Made by a program: the position numbers and the translations under genes. The notes beneath the pieces were generated by a model. That model was not told where the DNA came from and ran no database searches. It worked only from the letters and a program-made list of their open reading frames with translations. A DNA stretch of 64,000 nucleotides from Streptomyces echinatus (GTDB lineage Bacteria > Actinomycetota > Actinomycetes > Streptomycetales > Streptomycetaceae): contig NZ_JACHJK010000002.1 in NCBI RefSeq assembly GCF_014203595.1, positions 124,001 through 188,000 of the forward strand, read 5' to 3'. Numbering within the stretch: the first letter of the stretch is position 1; every line of letters begins with the position of its first letter. Of this stretch, positions 10,030 to 17,539 are shown one piece after another.

Positions 10030-10830
10030 TCACGCGCGCTTGTAGACGGGGGGCCGCTTCTCCGCGAAGGCCCGGGCGCCCTCCTTGGCGTCGGCGGTGT
10101 CGAAGACCGGCCATCCCCGGGCCAGTTCGGCGGCGAGCCCGTCGGTCTCCGTCATCTCGGCGGTCTCGTACACGGACGCCTTGACGGCCTCCACGGCGAG
10201 CGGGCCGCAGGCGTTGATCCGTCCGGCGATCTCCAGGGCCTTGCCGAGGGCGCCGCCGTCGGGGACGACGTGCCCGATCAGGCCGATTCCGGCGGCTTCC
10301 CGGGCACTGTAGGGGCGCCCGGTGAGGAGCATCTCCAGGGCGTGCGTGCGCGGGATCTGGCGCTGGAGGCGGACGGTGGAGCCGCCGATCGGGAACAGGC
10401 CGCGCTTCACCTCGAACAGGCCGAAGGTCGCGGACTCGCCGGCGACCCGGATGTCGGTGCCCTGGAGGATCTCGGTGCCGCCGGCCACGCAGTGGCCCTC
10501 GACCGCGGCGATCACCGGTTTGCGCGGGCGGTGGTGGCGCAGCATCGCCTTCCAGTGCAGATCGGGGTCGGCCTTCAGCCGGTCGCGGTACCCCTGCCCC
10601 CGCATGCCGTCCCCGGCCAGCGCCTTGAGGTCCATGCCCGCGCAGAACGCGCCGCCGGCCCCGGTGAGCACGACCGAGCGGATCGTGTCGTCCTCGTCGG
10701 CCTCGGTCCAGCCGTCGTACAGGCCGACGAGCATCGGAAGCGAAAGCGCGTTCCTGGCATCGGGCCGGTTGAGTGTGAGCACCAGTGTGGCGCCTTCTCG
10801 CTGCACGGTGAGGTGTTCCGTCCCACCCAT
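10030..10830 (-). CDS. Enoyl-CoA hydratase/isomerase (crotonase family)
   Basis: A 266-aa protein from the ATG at 10830 (MGGTEHLTVQ) with GGGAGA eight bases upstream. The crotonase oxyanion segment is GAGGAFCAGMDLK. Both glutamates that act in hydratases are in place, in CVAGGTEILQG and FGLFEVKRGLFPIGG. It most likely hydrates a trans-2-enoyl-CoA in acyl-CoA breakdown, though isomerase or hydrolase activity cannot be excluded. It faces away from an acyl-CoA synthetase gene across a 188-base divergent promoter that holds a palindromic operator. The DUF35/thiolase genes follow on the same strand. This arrangement implies one pathway: activation, hydration, and carbon-carbon cleavage. Confidence 0.88.
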   Translation of the reverse strand: MGGTEHLTVQREGATLVLTLNRPDARNALSLPMLVGLYDGWTEADEDDTIRSVVLTGAGGAFCAGMDLKALAGDGMRGQGYRDRLKADPDLHWKAMLRHHRPRKPVIAAVEGHCVAGGTEILQGTDIRVAGESATFGLFEVKRGLFPIGGSTVRLQRQIPRTHALEMLLTGRPYSAREAAGIGLIGHVVPDGGALGKALEIAGRINACGPLAVEAVKASVYETAEMTETDGLAAELARGWPVFDTADAKEGARAFAEKRPPVYKRA

Positions 10831-10892
10831 GGGCCATCTCCCCTCGGTCAGAACGAGAACAGGTTGCAGGAGGCGCGTGGGCACTTCAAGGG

Positions 10893-10917
10893 TTTTCTGA
10901 CACTCAGTCAGATTTCT
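10893..10917. promoter_or_regulatory. Palindromic operator in the divergent hydratase / acyl-CoA synthetase promoter
   Basis: TCTGAC and GTCAGA form a perfect 6-bp inverted repeat with a 5-base spacer (10896-10912). It is flanked by TTT on the left and TTTCT on the right. The same 25-bp arrangement occurs at 20236-20260 with only three differences. It lies 62 bases before the hydratase start and about 100 before the synthetase start, so one regulator could control both directions. The size and symmetry fit a TetR- or GntR-type dimer. No candidate regulator gene is in the window. Confidence 0.6.
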
Positions 10918-11018
10918 TGGCGCGAGCCCTTCCCACTTGCCGCCCGCTTTGCTCTGATGACCGGCGAGCCGACGGACGCGCCCGGCCTCACCAGGACCGC
11001 CGGGGTCAGGAGGAAGCG

Positions 11019-12635
11019 GTGGAGTACAACCTTGCCGACCTGTTCGAATCGGTCGTCGACGTGGTTCCGGACCGCGAGGCGCTCGTGTACCTCGACCACC
11101 CCGGTACGGGCGCGGAGCGCAGGCTGACGTACGCCGGGCTGGACGCCGCCGCCAACCGCGTCGCGCACCATCTGGTCGACAGCGGCATACGGCCCGGCGA
11201 ACACCTCGGGCTCCACCTGTACAACGGGGTCGAGTACCTGCAGACGGTGCTGGCCTGCCTGAAGGCCAGGATCGTCCCGGTGAACGTCAACTACCGCTAC
11301 GTCGAGGACGAGTTGGTGTACCTCTACCGGGACGCCGATCTGGCCGCGCTGGTCTTCGACGCGGAGTTCGAGGGCCGGGTGGCGGGGGCGCTGTCCCGGG
11401 CGGCCGGGCTGCGGCATCTGCTGCGGGTGGGCGAGGGCGGGGAGCGGGTGCCGGGGGCGGTGCCGTTCGCCGCGGCCGAGGCGTCCGGATCGCCCGGGCG
11501 GGGCTTCCCCGCGCGCTCCGGTGACGACCAGTTCATCATCTACACCGGCGGTACGACGGGCATGCCCAAGGGGGTGATGTGGCGTCAGGAGGACCTGTTC
11601 TTCGCCGGCCTGGGCGGCGGGGCGCCGACCGGGGAGCCGGTGAAGGCACCGGAGGAACTGGCCGAGCGCGTCGCCGCGGGCGGCTCCGGGATCACCTTCT
11701 TCCCCACTCCCCCGCTGATGCACGGCACGTCGACACTGACCGCGTTCATCGGCTTCAACTTCGGCCAACGGGTGGTGCTGCACCGCAAGTTCGTGCCGGA
11801 GGAGGTGCTGCGGACCGTCGAGCGGGAGAAGGTCACCAGCATGTCGCTGGTCGGTGACGCGATGCTCCGGCCGCTGATCGACGCGCTCGCCGGGCCGCTG
11901 AAGGGCACCGACTGCTCGGCCCTGTTCAGCGTCTCCTCGTCGGGCGCGATCATGTCGGAGACGGTACGCCGGCAGTTCCGCGAGCTGGTGCCCAACGCCC
12001 TGCTGCTGAACAACTTCGGCTCCTCCGAGTCCGGCTTCAACGGCACCGCGACGGGGGACTCGGGGCCCGAGCGCGGCTTCCGCATCCGGGTCAACGCCCG
12101 TACCCGGGTGGTGGACCCGGCCACGCACGAGCCGGTCGCGGCGGGCGAGGTCGGCCGGGTCGCGCAGTGCGGGCACGTACCGCTCGGCTACTACAACGAC
12201 CCGGTGAAGACCGCCGAGACCTTCTTCCGGCGGGACGGGCAGCGCTGGGTGCTGCTGGGCGACATGGCGACGGTCGACGAGGACGGTGTGGTCACCGTCC
12301 TGGGCCGGGGTTCGCAGTGCATCAACACCGGGGGCGAGAAGGTGTACCCGGAGGAGGTCGAGCAGGCGCTGAAGGCGCATCCGGACGTGTACGACGCACT
12401 GGTCGCCGGTGTGCCGGACGCCCGGTGGGGCAACCATGTGGCGGCCGTGGTGCAGCTGCGCGCGGGGGCGCCGCGGCTCTCCCTGGCCGACCTCCAGAGC
12501 CACTGCCGTACCCGCCTGGCCGGCTACAAGGTGCCGCGCCGGCTGGTGATCACGGACACCATCCAGCGGTCGCCGAGCGGCAAGGCCGACTACCGGTGGG
12601 CGCGGGAGGTGGCGGGGGCCGCGGCGCAGCCGTAG
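11019..12635 (+). CDS. Acyl-CoA synthetase (AMP-forming, FadD-like)
   Basis: A 538-aa ANL-family enzyme starting at GTG 11019, which follows AGGAGG at ideal spacing. The phosphate-binding loop is YTGGTTGMPKGV, the adenine motif NNFGSSESG, the ribose motif LLGDMATVDEDG, and the C-terminal lysine lies in SPSGKADYRW. It should activate a carboxylic acid to an acyl-AMP and then an acyl-CoA in the cytoplasm. Full-length homologues in actinobacteria include synthetases for steroid-derived and medium or long-chain acids; the substrate here cannot be read from sequence. It is divergent from the enoyl-CoA hydratase and shares its operator region, so the two are probably co-regulated. A strong hairpin follows the stop. 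Confidence 0.9.
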   Translation: MEYNLADLFESVVDVVPDREALVYLDHPGTGAERRLTYAGLDAAANRVAHHLVDSGIRPGEHLGLHLYNGVEYLQTVLACLKARIVPVNVNYRYVEDELVYLYRDADLAALVFDAEFEGRVAGALSRAAGLRHLLRVGEGGERVPGAVPFAAAEASGSPGRGFPARSGDDQFIIYTGGTTGMPKGVMWRQEDLFFAGLGGGAPTGEPVKAPEELAERVAAGGSGITFFPTPPLMHGTSTLTAFIGFNFGQRVVLHRKFVPEEVLRTVEREKVTSMSLVGDAMLRPLIDALAGPLKGTDCSALFSVSSSGAIMSETVRRQFRELVPNALLLNNFGSSESGFNGTATGDSGPERGFRIRVNARTRVVDPATHEPVAAGEVGRVAQCGHVPLGYYNDPVKTAETFFRRDGQRWVLLGDMATVDEDGVVTVLGRGSQCINTGGEKVYPEEVEQALKAHPDVYDALVAGVPDARWGNHVAAVVQLRAGAPRLSLADLQSHCRTRLAGYKVPRRLVITDTIQRSPSGKADYRWAREVAGAAAQP

Positions 12636-12646
12636 CGGCGGTGCCC

Positions 12647-12668
12647 GTCCCGGCCGGCGGGCCGGGAC
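12647..12668. terminator. Hairpin between convergent acyl-CoA synthetase and hydrolase genes
   Basis: GTCCCGGCC and GGCCGGGAC form a perfect 9-bp stem with a 4-base loop in the 43-base gap between two convergent genes. There is no U-tract, as is usual for streptomycete hairpin terminators. It could serve both strands. Confidence 0.6.
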
Positions 12669-12678
12669 CGGTGGGGCG

Positions 12679-13515
12679 TCAGCGGCCGAGGAAGGCGAGC
12701 ATGCCGCTCAGGAACCGCTCTGGGTCGTCCAGCCAGGGGTAGTGGGCGGCGCCCGGCTGGACGGCGGCCTCGGCCCGCGGGAAGGCCTCGGCGGTGCGGC
12801 GGACGAGGGCCGAGTGCACATTGCCGTCGACCTCGCCCCCGTACACGAGGACCGGCGCGGTCAGTGCGGAGAGCGCGGCCCGGGTCTCCTGCGGGGTGAA
12901 GGCGCCTTCCGCGAAGTAGCGCTCTCCCGCCTCCTCGTTGGTCTCCTCCAGCTCGGCCTCGGTGTGCGCCCGGGCGGTGTCGTCCCAGCGGCCGTAGAAG
13001 AACGGCAGGAACACGTCGTCGAAGTCCGCTTCGCCCGCCAGCCAGGCCCGGAAGGCGGGGAACGCCTCCGCGAACCAGGGCTCGTCCGCGCGCAGGCGGG
13101 CCGCGGCCAGCCGTTCCCCGGGCGTGGACCTCAGGCCCAGGGCGGACGGGTTCGGGGTGATCAGCACCAGCCGCCGTATCCGGTGCGGGTGGCGGGCGGC
13201 GTAGAGGGTCGCCAGGGCGGCGCCCGCCGAGTGGGCGAGCAGATCCATGTGCTCCAGACCCATGTGGGCCCGCCACGCCTCCACATCCTCGACCATGCGG
13301 TCGCAGCGGTACGTCGCCGGGTCCGCGGGCGTCGCCGAGTCACCGGTGCCCCGCAGGTCGAGCAGGGCCAGCCGGCGGTGCCGGGTCAGCCCGCCGAGAT
13401 CCCCGAGGTACACCGAGGCGCGCATGGGGCCACCGGGCAGGACGGCGAGGGGCTCGCCGGCACCGCGCAGACGGTAGGCGAGCGGTGTCCCGTCGGGTGC
13501 GGTGAAGGTCGGCAT
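12679..13515 (-). CDS. Alpha/beta hydrolase (proline iminopeptidase-like)
   Basis: A 278-aa protein from the ATG at 13515 (MPTFTAPDGTPLAYR). Typical features are the oxyanion strand LAVLPGGPMRA, the nucleophile elbow LLAHSAGAAL, an acid in VLVYGGEVDGNV, and a His near the end in GAAHYPWLDD. There is no signal peptide, so it is cytoplasmic. The HGGPG-like start of the fold (LPGGPMR) and the overall length match the proline iminopeptidase/epoxide-hydrolase branch, but members of this branch hydrolyse many esters and amides. It is divergent from the phenylacetate-CoA-ligase-like gene across 175 bases that contain a 7-bp palindrome. Participation in the neighbouring acyl-CoA pathway is plausible but unproven. 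Confidence 0.85.
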   Translation of the reverse strand: MPTFTAPDGTPLAYRLRGAGEPLAVLPGGPMRASVYLGDLGGLTRHRRLALLDLRGTGDSATPADPATYRCDRMVEDVEAWRAHMGLEHMDLLAHSAGAALATLYAARHPHRIRRLVLITPNPSALGLRSTPGERLAAARLRADEPWFAEAFPAFRAWLAGEADFDDVFLPFFYGRWDDTARAHTEAELEETNEEAGERYFAEGAFTPQETRAALSALTAPVLVYGGEVDGNVHSALVRRTAEAFPRAEAAVQPGAAHYPWLDDPERFLSGMLAFLGR

Positions 13516-13638
13516 GCGGTGATCGTCCTGGGCCGCGCCGCCCGGACGCAACTGCTTTCGCCGAGGCTCCTCCCACGAAAATCCCGCGGACCCCTTGCCG
13601 GGGGGCCGGGTGGCCTGAATTACTGGCCCCGAAGACCT

Positions 13639-13656
13639 CGACCGAATGATCGGTCG
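13639..13656. promoter_or_regulatory. 18-bp palindrome, probable TetR-type operator
   Basis: CGACCGA and TCGGTCG form a perfect 7-bp inverted repeat around a 4-base centre (ATGA). It sits 35 bases before the start of the phenylacetate-CoA-ligase-like gene and in the divergent gap with the hydrolase. The shape resembles operators of TetR-type acyl-CoA-pathway repressors. It differs from the 25-bp operator at 10893 and 20236, so a second regulator is implied. Confidence 0.55.
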
Positions 13657-13690
13657 TCCGGAATGGGCGGATGACAAGGGAGACGTCCCG

Positions 13691-14995
13691 ATGGCGGATG
13701 CGACGGACCTGCTCGACGCGGGCGAGCGGCTCGGGCCCGACGAGCTGCGGGCGCTGCAGCTGGAGCGGCTGCGCGCGTCGCTGCGGCACGCGTACGCGCA
13801 CGTGCCGTTCTACCGGGAGTCCTTCGACAAGGCCGGGGTCCGCCCCGAGGACTGCCGTTCCCTCGCCGACCTGGCCCGCTTCCCCTTCACGACCAAGGCC
13901 GACCTCCGGGCGAACTACCCGTACGGCATGTTCGCCGTGCCCCGGGAGCGGATCCGCCGGCTGCACGCCTCCAGCGGCACCACGGGCCGTCCCACGGTGG
14001 TCGGCTATACGGACAACGACCTCTCCATGTGGTCCGACATGGTCGCCCGGTCGATCCGGGCCGCAGGCGGCAGGCCGGGCGACATCGTCCATGTGGCCTA
14101 CGGCTATGGGCTGTTCACCGGTGGTCTGGGTGCCCACTACGGTGCCGAGCGGCTGGGCTGTACGGTCGTCCCGGCGTCCGGCGGCATGACGGCCCGGCAG
14201 GTGCAGCTGATCCAGGACCTGGAACCGTCCGTGATCATGGTCACCCCCTCGTACATGCTCACGCTGCTCGACGAGTTCGAACGGCAGGGTGTGGACCCGC
14301 GGACCACCTCGCTGCGGGTGGGAGTCTTCGGCGCCGAGCCCTGGACCGAGCGGATGCGACGGGAGATCGAGGAACGGTTCGCGATCGACGCCGTCGACAT
14401 CTACGGGCTGTCCGAGGTGATCGGTCCCGGTGTCGCCCAGGAGTGCGTGGAGACCAAGGACGGTCTCCATGTGTGGGAGGACCACTTCTATCCGGAGATC
14501 GTGGATCCGGTCACCGGTGAGGTGCTGCCGGAGGGTGAGCGGGGCGAGCTGGTGTTCACCTCGCTGACCAAGGAGGCCATGCCGGTCGTCCGGTACCGGA
14601 CGCGGGACCTCACCCGGCTGCTGCCCGGCACGGCCCGGGCGTTCCGGCGGATGGAGAAGGTCACCGGGCGCAGCGACGACATGGTGATCCTGCGCGGGGT
14701 CAACCTCTTCCCGACCCAGATCGAGGAGATCGTGCTGCGCACGCCCGGGGTGGCACCGCACTTCCAGCTGCGCCTCACCCGGGAGGGGCGCCTCGACGCC
14801 CTGACCGTCCGGGCCGAGGCCCGCCCGGACGCGCCGCCCGAGGTGCGGGAGGCGGCGGCCCGGGCCATCGTCGCCGGGGTCAAGGACGGCATCGGGGTGT
14901 CGGTCGACGTGGAGATCGTGGAGCCGGAGTCGCTGGAGCGGTCGGTGGGCAAGATCCGCCGCATCGTGGACCTGCGCCCGCGGAACGCGGGATAG
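13691..14995 (+). CDS. paaK: Phenylacetate-CoA ligase-like enzyme
   Basis: A 434-aa protein from the ATG at 13691, behind AAGGGAG. The family signatures are HVPFYRESFDKAGV near the N-terminus, the P-loop HASSGTTGRPTVVGYT, VAYGYGLFTGGLGAHYG, IYGLSEVIGPGVA, and the C-terminal GRSDDMVILRGVNLFPTQIE. PaaK enzymes convert phenylacetate or related aryl acids to CoA thioesters with ATP. None of the paaABCDE ring-oxygenase genes lies in the window, so the natural acid may differ. Its surroundings (acyl-CoA synthetases, crotonase, thiolase-like proteins) suggest a specialised acid-degradation pathway. The motifs are intact and the length is normal. Confidence 0.88.
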   Translation: MADATDLLDAGERLGPDELRALQLERLRASLRHAYAHVPFYRESFDKAGVRPEDCRSLADLARFPFTTKADLRANYPYGMFAVPRERIRRLHASSGTTGRPTVVGYTDNDLSMWSDMVARSIRAAGGRPGDIVHVAYGYGLFTGGLGAHYGAERLGCTVVPASGGMTARQVQLIQDLEPSVIMVTPSYMLTLLDEFERQGVDPRTTSLRVGVFGAEPWTERMRREIEERFAIDAVDIYGLSEVIGPGVAQECVETKDGLHVWEDHFYPEIVDPVTGEVLPEGERGELVFTSLTKEAMPVVRYRTRDLTRLLPGTARAFRRMEKVTGRSDDMVILRGVNLFPTQIEEIVLRTPGVAPHFQLRLTREGRLDALTVRAEARPDAPPEVREAAARAIVAGVKDGIGVSVDVEIVEPESLERSVGKIRRIVDLRPRNAG

Positions 14996-15031
14996 CCGGC
15001 CGGCCGCGCCGACATCCGGTGCGCGTCCTTT

Positions 15032-15074
15032 CGGACACCCCGCGCGCCGGACACCCGGCCCGCCTCGGACACCC
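15032..15074. repeat. Three copies of CGGACACCC
   Basis: The 9-mer CGGACACCC occurs at 15032, 15048 and 15066, spaced 16 and 18 bases apart, in the gap after the phenylacetate-CoA-ligase-like gene. They could be helically phased protein-binding sites or chance in GC-rich spacer. Apart from these and the element beginning at 15125, the 14996-15316 gap shows nothing recognisable. Confidence 0.35.
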
Positions 15075-15124
15075 CGGCGAGCGATCCGGAGCCACCGCGT
15101 CACCAACCTGTCCGGTCGGCACAC

Positions 15125-15320
15125 CTAGGGGGTTTCGTTCGGATCAGGTCGGATCAGGCCGCGGCGTCCGGTGCGGTGCATCGCAAGGCGGAGGACCATC
15201 CGCGTACTGGGCGTACTCGGGTGGTCCGACAACGCGGCGTGGGGGTACCCCCGGCCGAAGGCTGGGGGAGTGCCGCGCCGGGCGTCGCGGACCCGGGCTG
15301 ATCCAAACGAAGCCCCCTAG
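15125..15320. mobile_element. MITE-like 196-bp inverted-repeat element
   Basis: The ends are 22-bp inverted repeats with two mismatches. The left end begins CTAGGGGG at 15125, and the right end finishes CCCCCTAG at 15320. Inside are a 15-bp stem with a 5-base loop centred near 15209 (arms GGACCATCCG / CGGGTGGTCC, two mismatches), the perfect palindrome GGGGGTACCCCC, and a CCCCCGGCC-GAA-GGCTGGGGG hairpin. There is no coding sequence. Size, terminal repeats and strong secondary structure fit a miniature inverted-repeat element, and such structures may also act as bidirectional terminators. The right terminus supplies the stop codon of the adjacent acyl-CoA synthetase gene. Confidence 0.65.
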
Positions 15321-16825
15321 CCGCTGAAGCGGTCGCGGAGCTCGCGCTTGAGGATCTTGCCGCTGGCGTTGCGCGGCAACTCGGTGACGAACAACACCCT
15401 CTTGGGTGCCTTGAACGGCGCGAGCCTCTCCTTCACATGGGCGATCAGCTCGCCCTCCAGCCGCTCCCGCGGCACCTCGCCGCGCGGGACGACGACCGCC
15501 GTGACGGCCTCGATCCAGCGCTCGTCGGGCAGGCCGATCACGGCGGCCTCGGCGACCGCCTCATGGCTGTACAGGGCGTCCTCGACCTGACGCGAAGCCA
15601 CCAGCACTCCCCCGGAGTTGATGACGTCCTTCACCCGGTCCACGATCGTGAAGTAGCCCTCCGCGTCCCGCACGGCCAGGTCCCCCGAGCGGAACCAGCC
15701 GTCACGGAAGGCCGCGGCGGTCTCCTCGGGCCGGTCCCAGTAGCCCTCGCACAACTGCGGTGAGCGGTAGACGATCTCACCGGGCGTGCCGTCGGGGACG
15801 TCCTTGCCGTCCTCGTCGACCACCCGGGCGTCGACGAACAGCACGGGACGGCCGCAGGAGTCCATCCGTCCCCGGTGCTCGTCGGGGGCCAGGACGGTGG
15901 CCAGCGGGCCGATCTCGCTCTGGCCGAAGCAGTTGTAGAACCCGAGCCCCGGCAGCCGCTCACGCAGCCGCTCCAGGACCGGGACCGGCATGATCGACGC
16001 ACCGTAGTAGGCCTTGCGCAGGCCGGACAGGTCCCGGGTGGCGAAGTCCGGGCGGCCCGCCAGCTGGATCCACACCGTCGGCGGGGCGAACAGGCTGTCC
16101 ACGCGCCCGGCCTCGATCAGGTCGAACAGCCGGTCCCCGTCCGGCCCGTCGAGGATCAGATTGGTGGCGCCGACCGCCAGGTAGGGCAGCAGGAAGACGT
16201 GCATCTGCGCGGAGTGGTACAGCGGCAGGGAGTGCGCGGGACGGTCACCGGCGCTGAGGTCGAGGGCCGTGATCGCGCTCAGGTACTCGTGGACCAGGGA
16301 GCGGTGCGTCATCATGGCGCCCTTGGGCAGGGCGGTGGTCCCCGAGGTGTAGAGCAGCTGCACCAGGTCCTCGGTGCGCGGCTCCGGGCCGTCGTACACC
16401 GGCGCCGACGCCAGCCGTGCCGTGAGGGAGTCCTCGGCGTCGCGCAGGGGCAGGGTGCGGGCGCCGTCGGGAAGCCGGCCCGCGAGCCCGGGGTCGGCGA
16501 GGACCAGGGAGCTGCCGGACTGGTCGAGGACGTAGGCGAGGTCGTCGCCCGTCAGATTCTGGTTGACCGGCACGTGCACGAGGCCGGCGCGCGCACAGGC
16601 CAGGAAGCCGATCAGATACGCGTCCGAGTTGTGGCCGTAGGAGGCGACCCGGTCACCGGCGGCGAGGCCCTCGCCGAGCAGGACGCTCGCCGCGCGGGAG
16701 ACGGCCTCGTCGAGTTCCTCGTACGTCCACACGCGGTCGCCGTACTCGACCGCGACCCTCGCCGGGGTGCGCCGGGCGCTGCGCCGCAGCACCCCGTCGA
16801 CCGTGCTGCCCTGTCCCTGCGTCAT
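15317..16825 (-). CDS. Acyl-CoA synthetase (AMP-forming)
   Basis: A 502-aa ANL enzyme from the ATG at 16825. It has the P-loop LLYTSGTTALPKGAMMTH, YYGASIMPVPV, the adenine motif FYNCFGQSEIGP, GDLAVRDAEGYF, and the catalytic C-terminal lysine in RNASGKILKREL. It should activate a fatty or aromatic acid to its CoA ester. Its last codons coincide with the MITE-like element: the TAG stop is formed by the element's CTAG end, so the natural C-terminus may have been changed by a few residues without loss of the catalytic Lys. The Shine-Dalgarno sequence is weak (GAGGA about 14 bases upstream). A 7-bp palindrome precedes the start. It is the third of four CoA-ligase-type genes within 9 kb. Confidence 0.9.
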   Translation of the reverse strand: MTQGQGSTVDGVLRRSARRTPARVAVEYGDRVWTYEELDEAVSRAASVLLGEGLAAGDRVASYGHNSDAYLIGFLACARAGLVHVPVNQNLTGDDLAYVLDQSGSSLVLADPGLAGRLPDGARTLPLRDAEDSLTARLASAPVYDGPEPRTEDLVQLLYTSGTTALPKGAMMTHRSLVHEYLSAITALDLSAGDRPAHSLPLYHSAQMHVFLLPYLAVGATNLILDGPDGDRLFDLIEAGRVDSLFAPPTVWIQLAGRPDFATRDLSGLRKAYYGASIMPVPVLERLRERLPGLGFYNCFGQSEIGPLATVLAPDEHRGRMDSCGRPVLFVDARVVDEDGKDVPDGTPGEIVYRSPQLCEGYWDRPEETAAAFRDGWFRSGDLAVRDAEGYFTIVDRVKDVINSGGVLVASRQVEDALYSHEAVAEAAVIGLPDERWIEAVTAVVVPRGEVPRERLEGELIAHVKERLAPFKAPKRVLFVTELPRNASGKILKRELRDRFSG

Positions 16826-16842
16826 GACTCATGATCCTCGGT

Positions 16843-16858
16843 CCGTCCCCTGGGACGG
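16843..16858. promoter_or_regulatory. 16-bp palindrome upstream of the acyl-CoA synthetase
   Basis: CCGTCCC and GGGACGG are a perfect 7-bp inverted repeat with a 2-base centre, 18 bases before the ATG at 16825. The position would let a bound protein block initiation. It could instead be a leader hairpin. Confidence 0.35.
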
Positions 16859-17020
16859 GTCAAGCACCCGGCAGCTCCGGACGCACACCGGCCGGCGTCC
16901 CGGCCGCCCGTCTCACGGGCCGCGTCGGGTCGTGCCGGGTTCCCCGCTTCCGGGCGAGCGGCCCGCGCGTGGTAGGAGTGAGCCGATGCACCACGGACGA
17001 CAGCGGGGGAGGCAGCGGAC

Positions 17021-17530
17021 ATGACCGTCACGCGCGTACGGAGGCACGCGCCGCCGGTGCTCGGTGCGGCCGTGGCCGACCTGGGCGGTCACGACCACGC
17101 GGACGCGGTGGCCGTGGACCTCCCGGCGGGCACCGATGCCGTCGAGTTCACCAGGCTGGTGTTCACCGGCACCCCGGAGTGGGTGCACCGGCTGCTGACC
17201 CTGCGCGACCGGGTCATGGCGCCGTTCGGCCTCCGGACGCAGCAGCGCGTGCCCGCGGCGGACATCCGGGTCGAGCCGGGTCTCAGGATGGGCCCGTTCC
17301 GTCTGCTGTCGGTGACGGGGGCGGAGGTGCTGTGCGGGGACGACGACAAACACCTGGACTTCCGCACGTCGTTCGCCGTCCGTCCGGTCCCCTCGGGCAC
17401 CGGGCTGGAGGGTGTCTGCACGACGGTCGTCCGCTTCCACCGCCCGGCCGGGCGGCTGTACTTCCGGGCCATCGAGCCCTTCCACCATCTGATCGTGCCC
17501 CGCGTGGTCGGCCGGGCCGTCCGTCCGTGA
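17021..17530 (+). CDS. DUF2867 family protein
   Basis: A 169-aa soluble protein from the ATG at 17021. The DUF2867 pattern is visible: an N-terminal acidic segment, TPEWVHRLLTLRDRVMAPFGL, MGPFRLLSVTGAEVLCGDDDKHLDFRT (split here by family loops) and the end FRAIEPFHHLIVPRVV. Proteins of this family are small SRPBCC-like beta sandwiches found alone or fused to SDR-type dehydrogenases; no reaction is established. The gene is flanked by two acyl-CoA synthetase genes, one divergent and one convergent with only nine bases between stops. A role in the acyl-CoA pathway is therefore only suggested by location. Confidence 0.8.
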   Translation: MTVTRVRRHAPPVLGAAVADLGGHDHADAVAVDLPAGTDAVEFTRLVFTGTPEWVHRLLTLRDRVMAPFGLRTQQRVPAADIRVEPGLRMGPFRLLSVTGAEVLCGDDDKHLDFRTSFAVRPVPSGTGLEGVCTTVVRFHRPAGRLYFRAIEPFHHLIVPRVVGRAVRP

Positions 17531-17539
17531 GGCGGGCCG

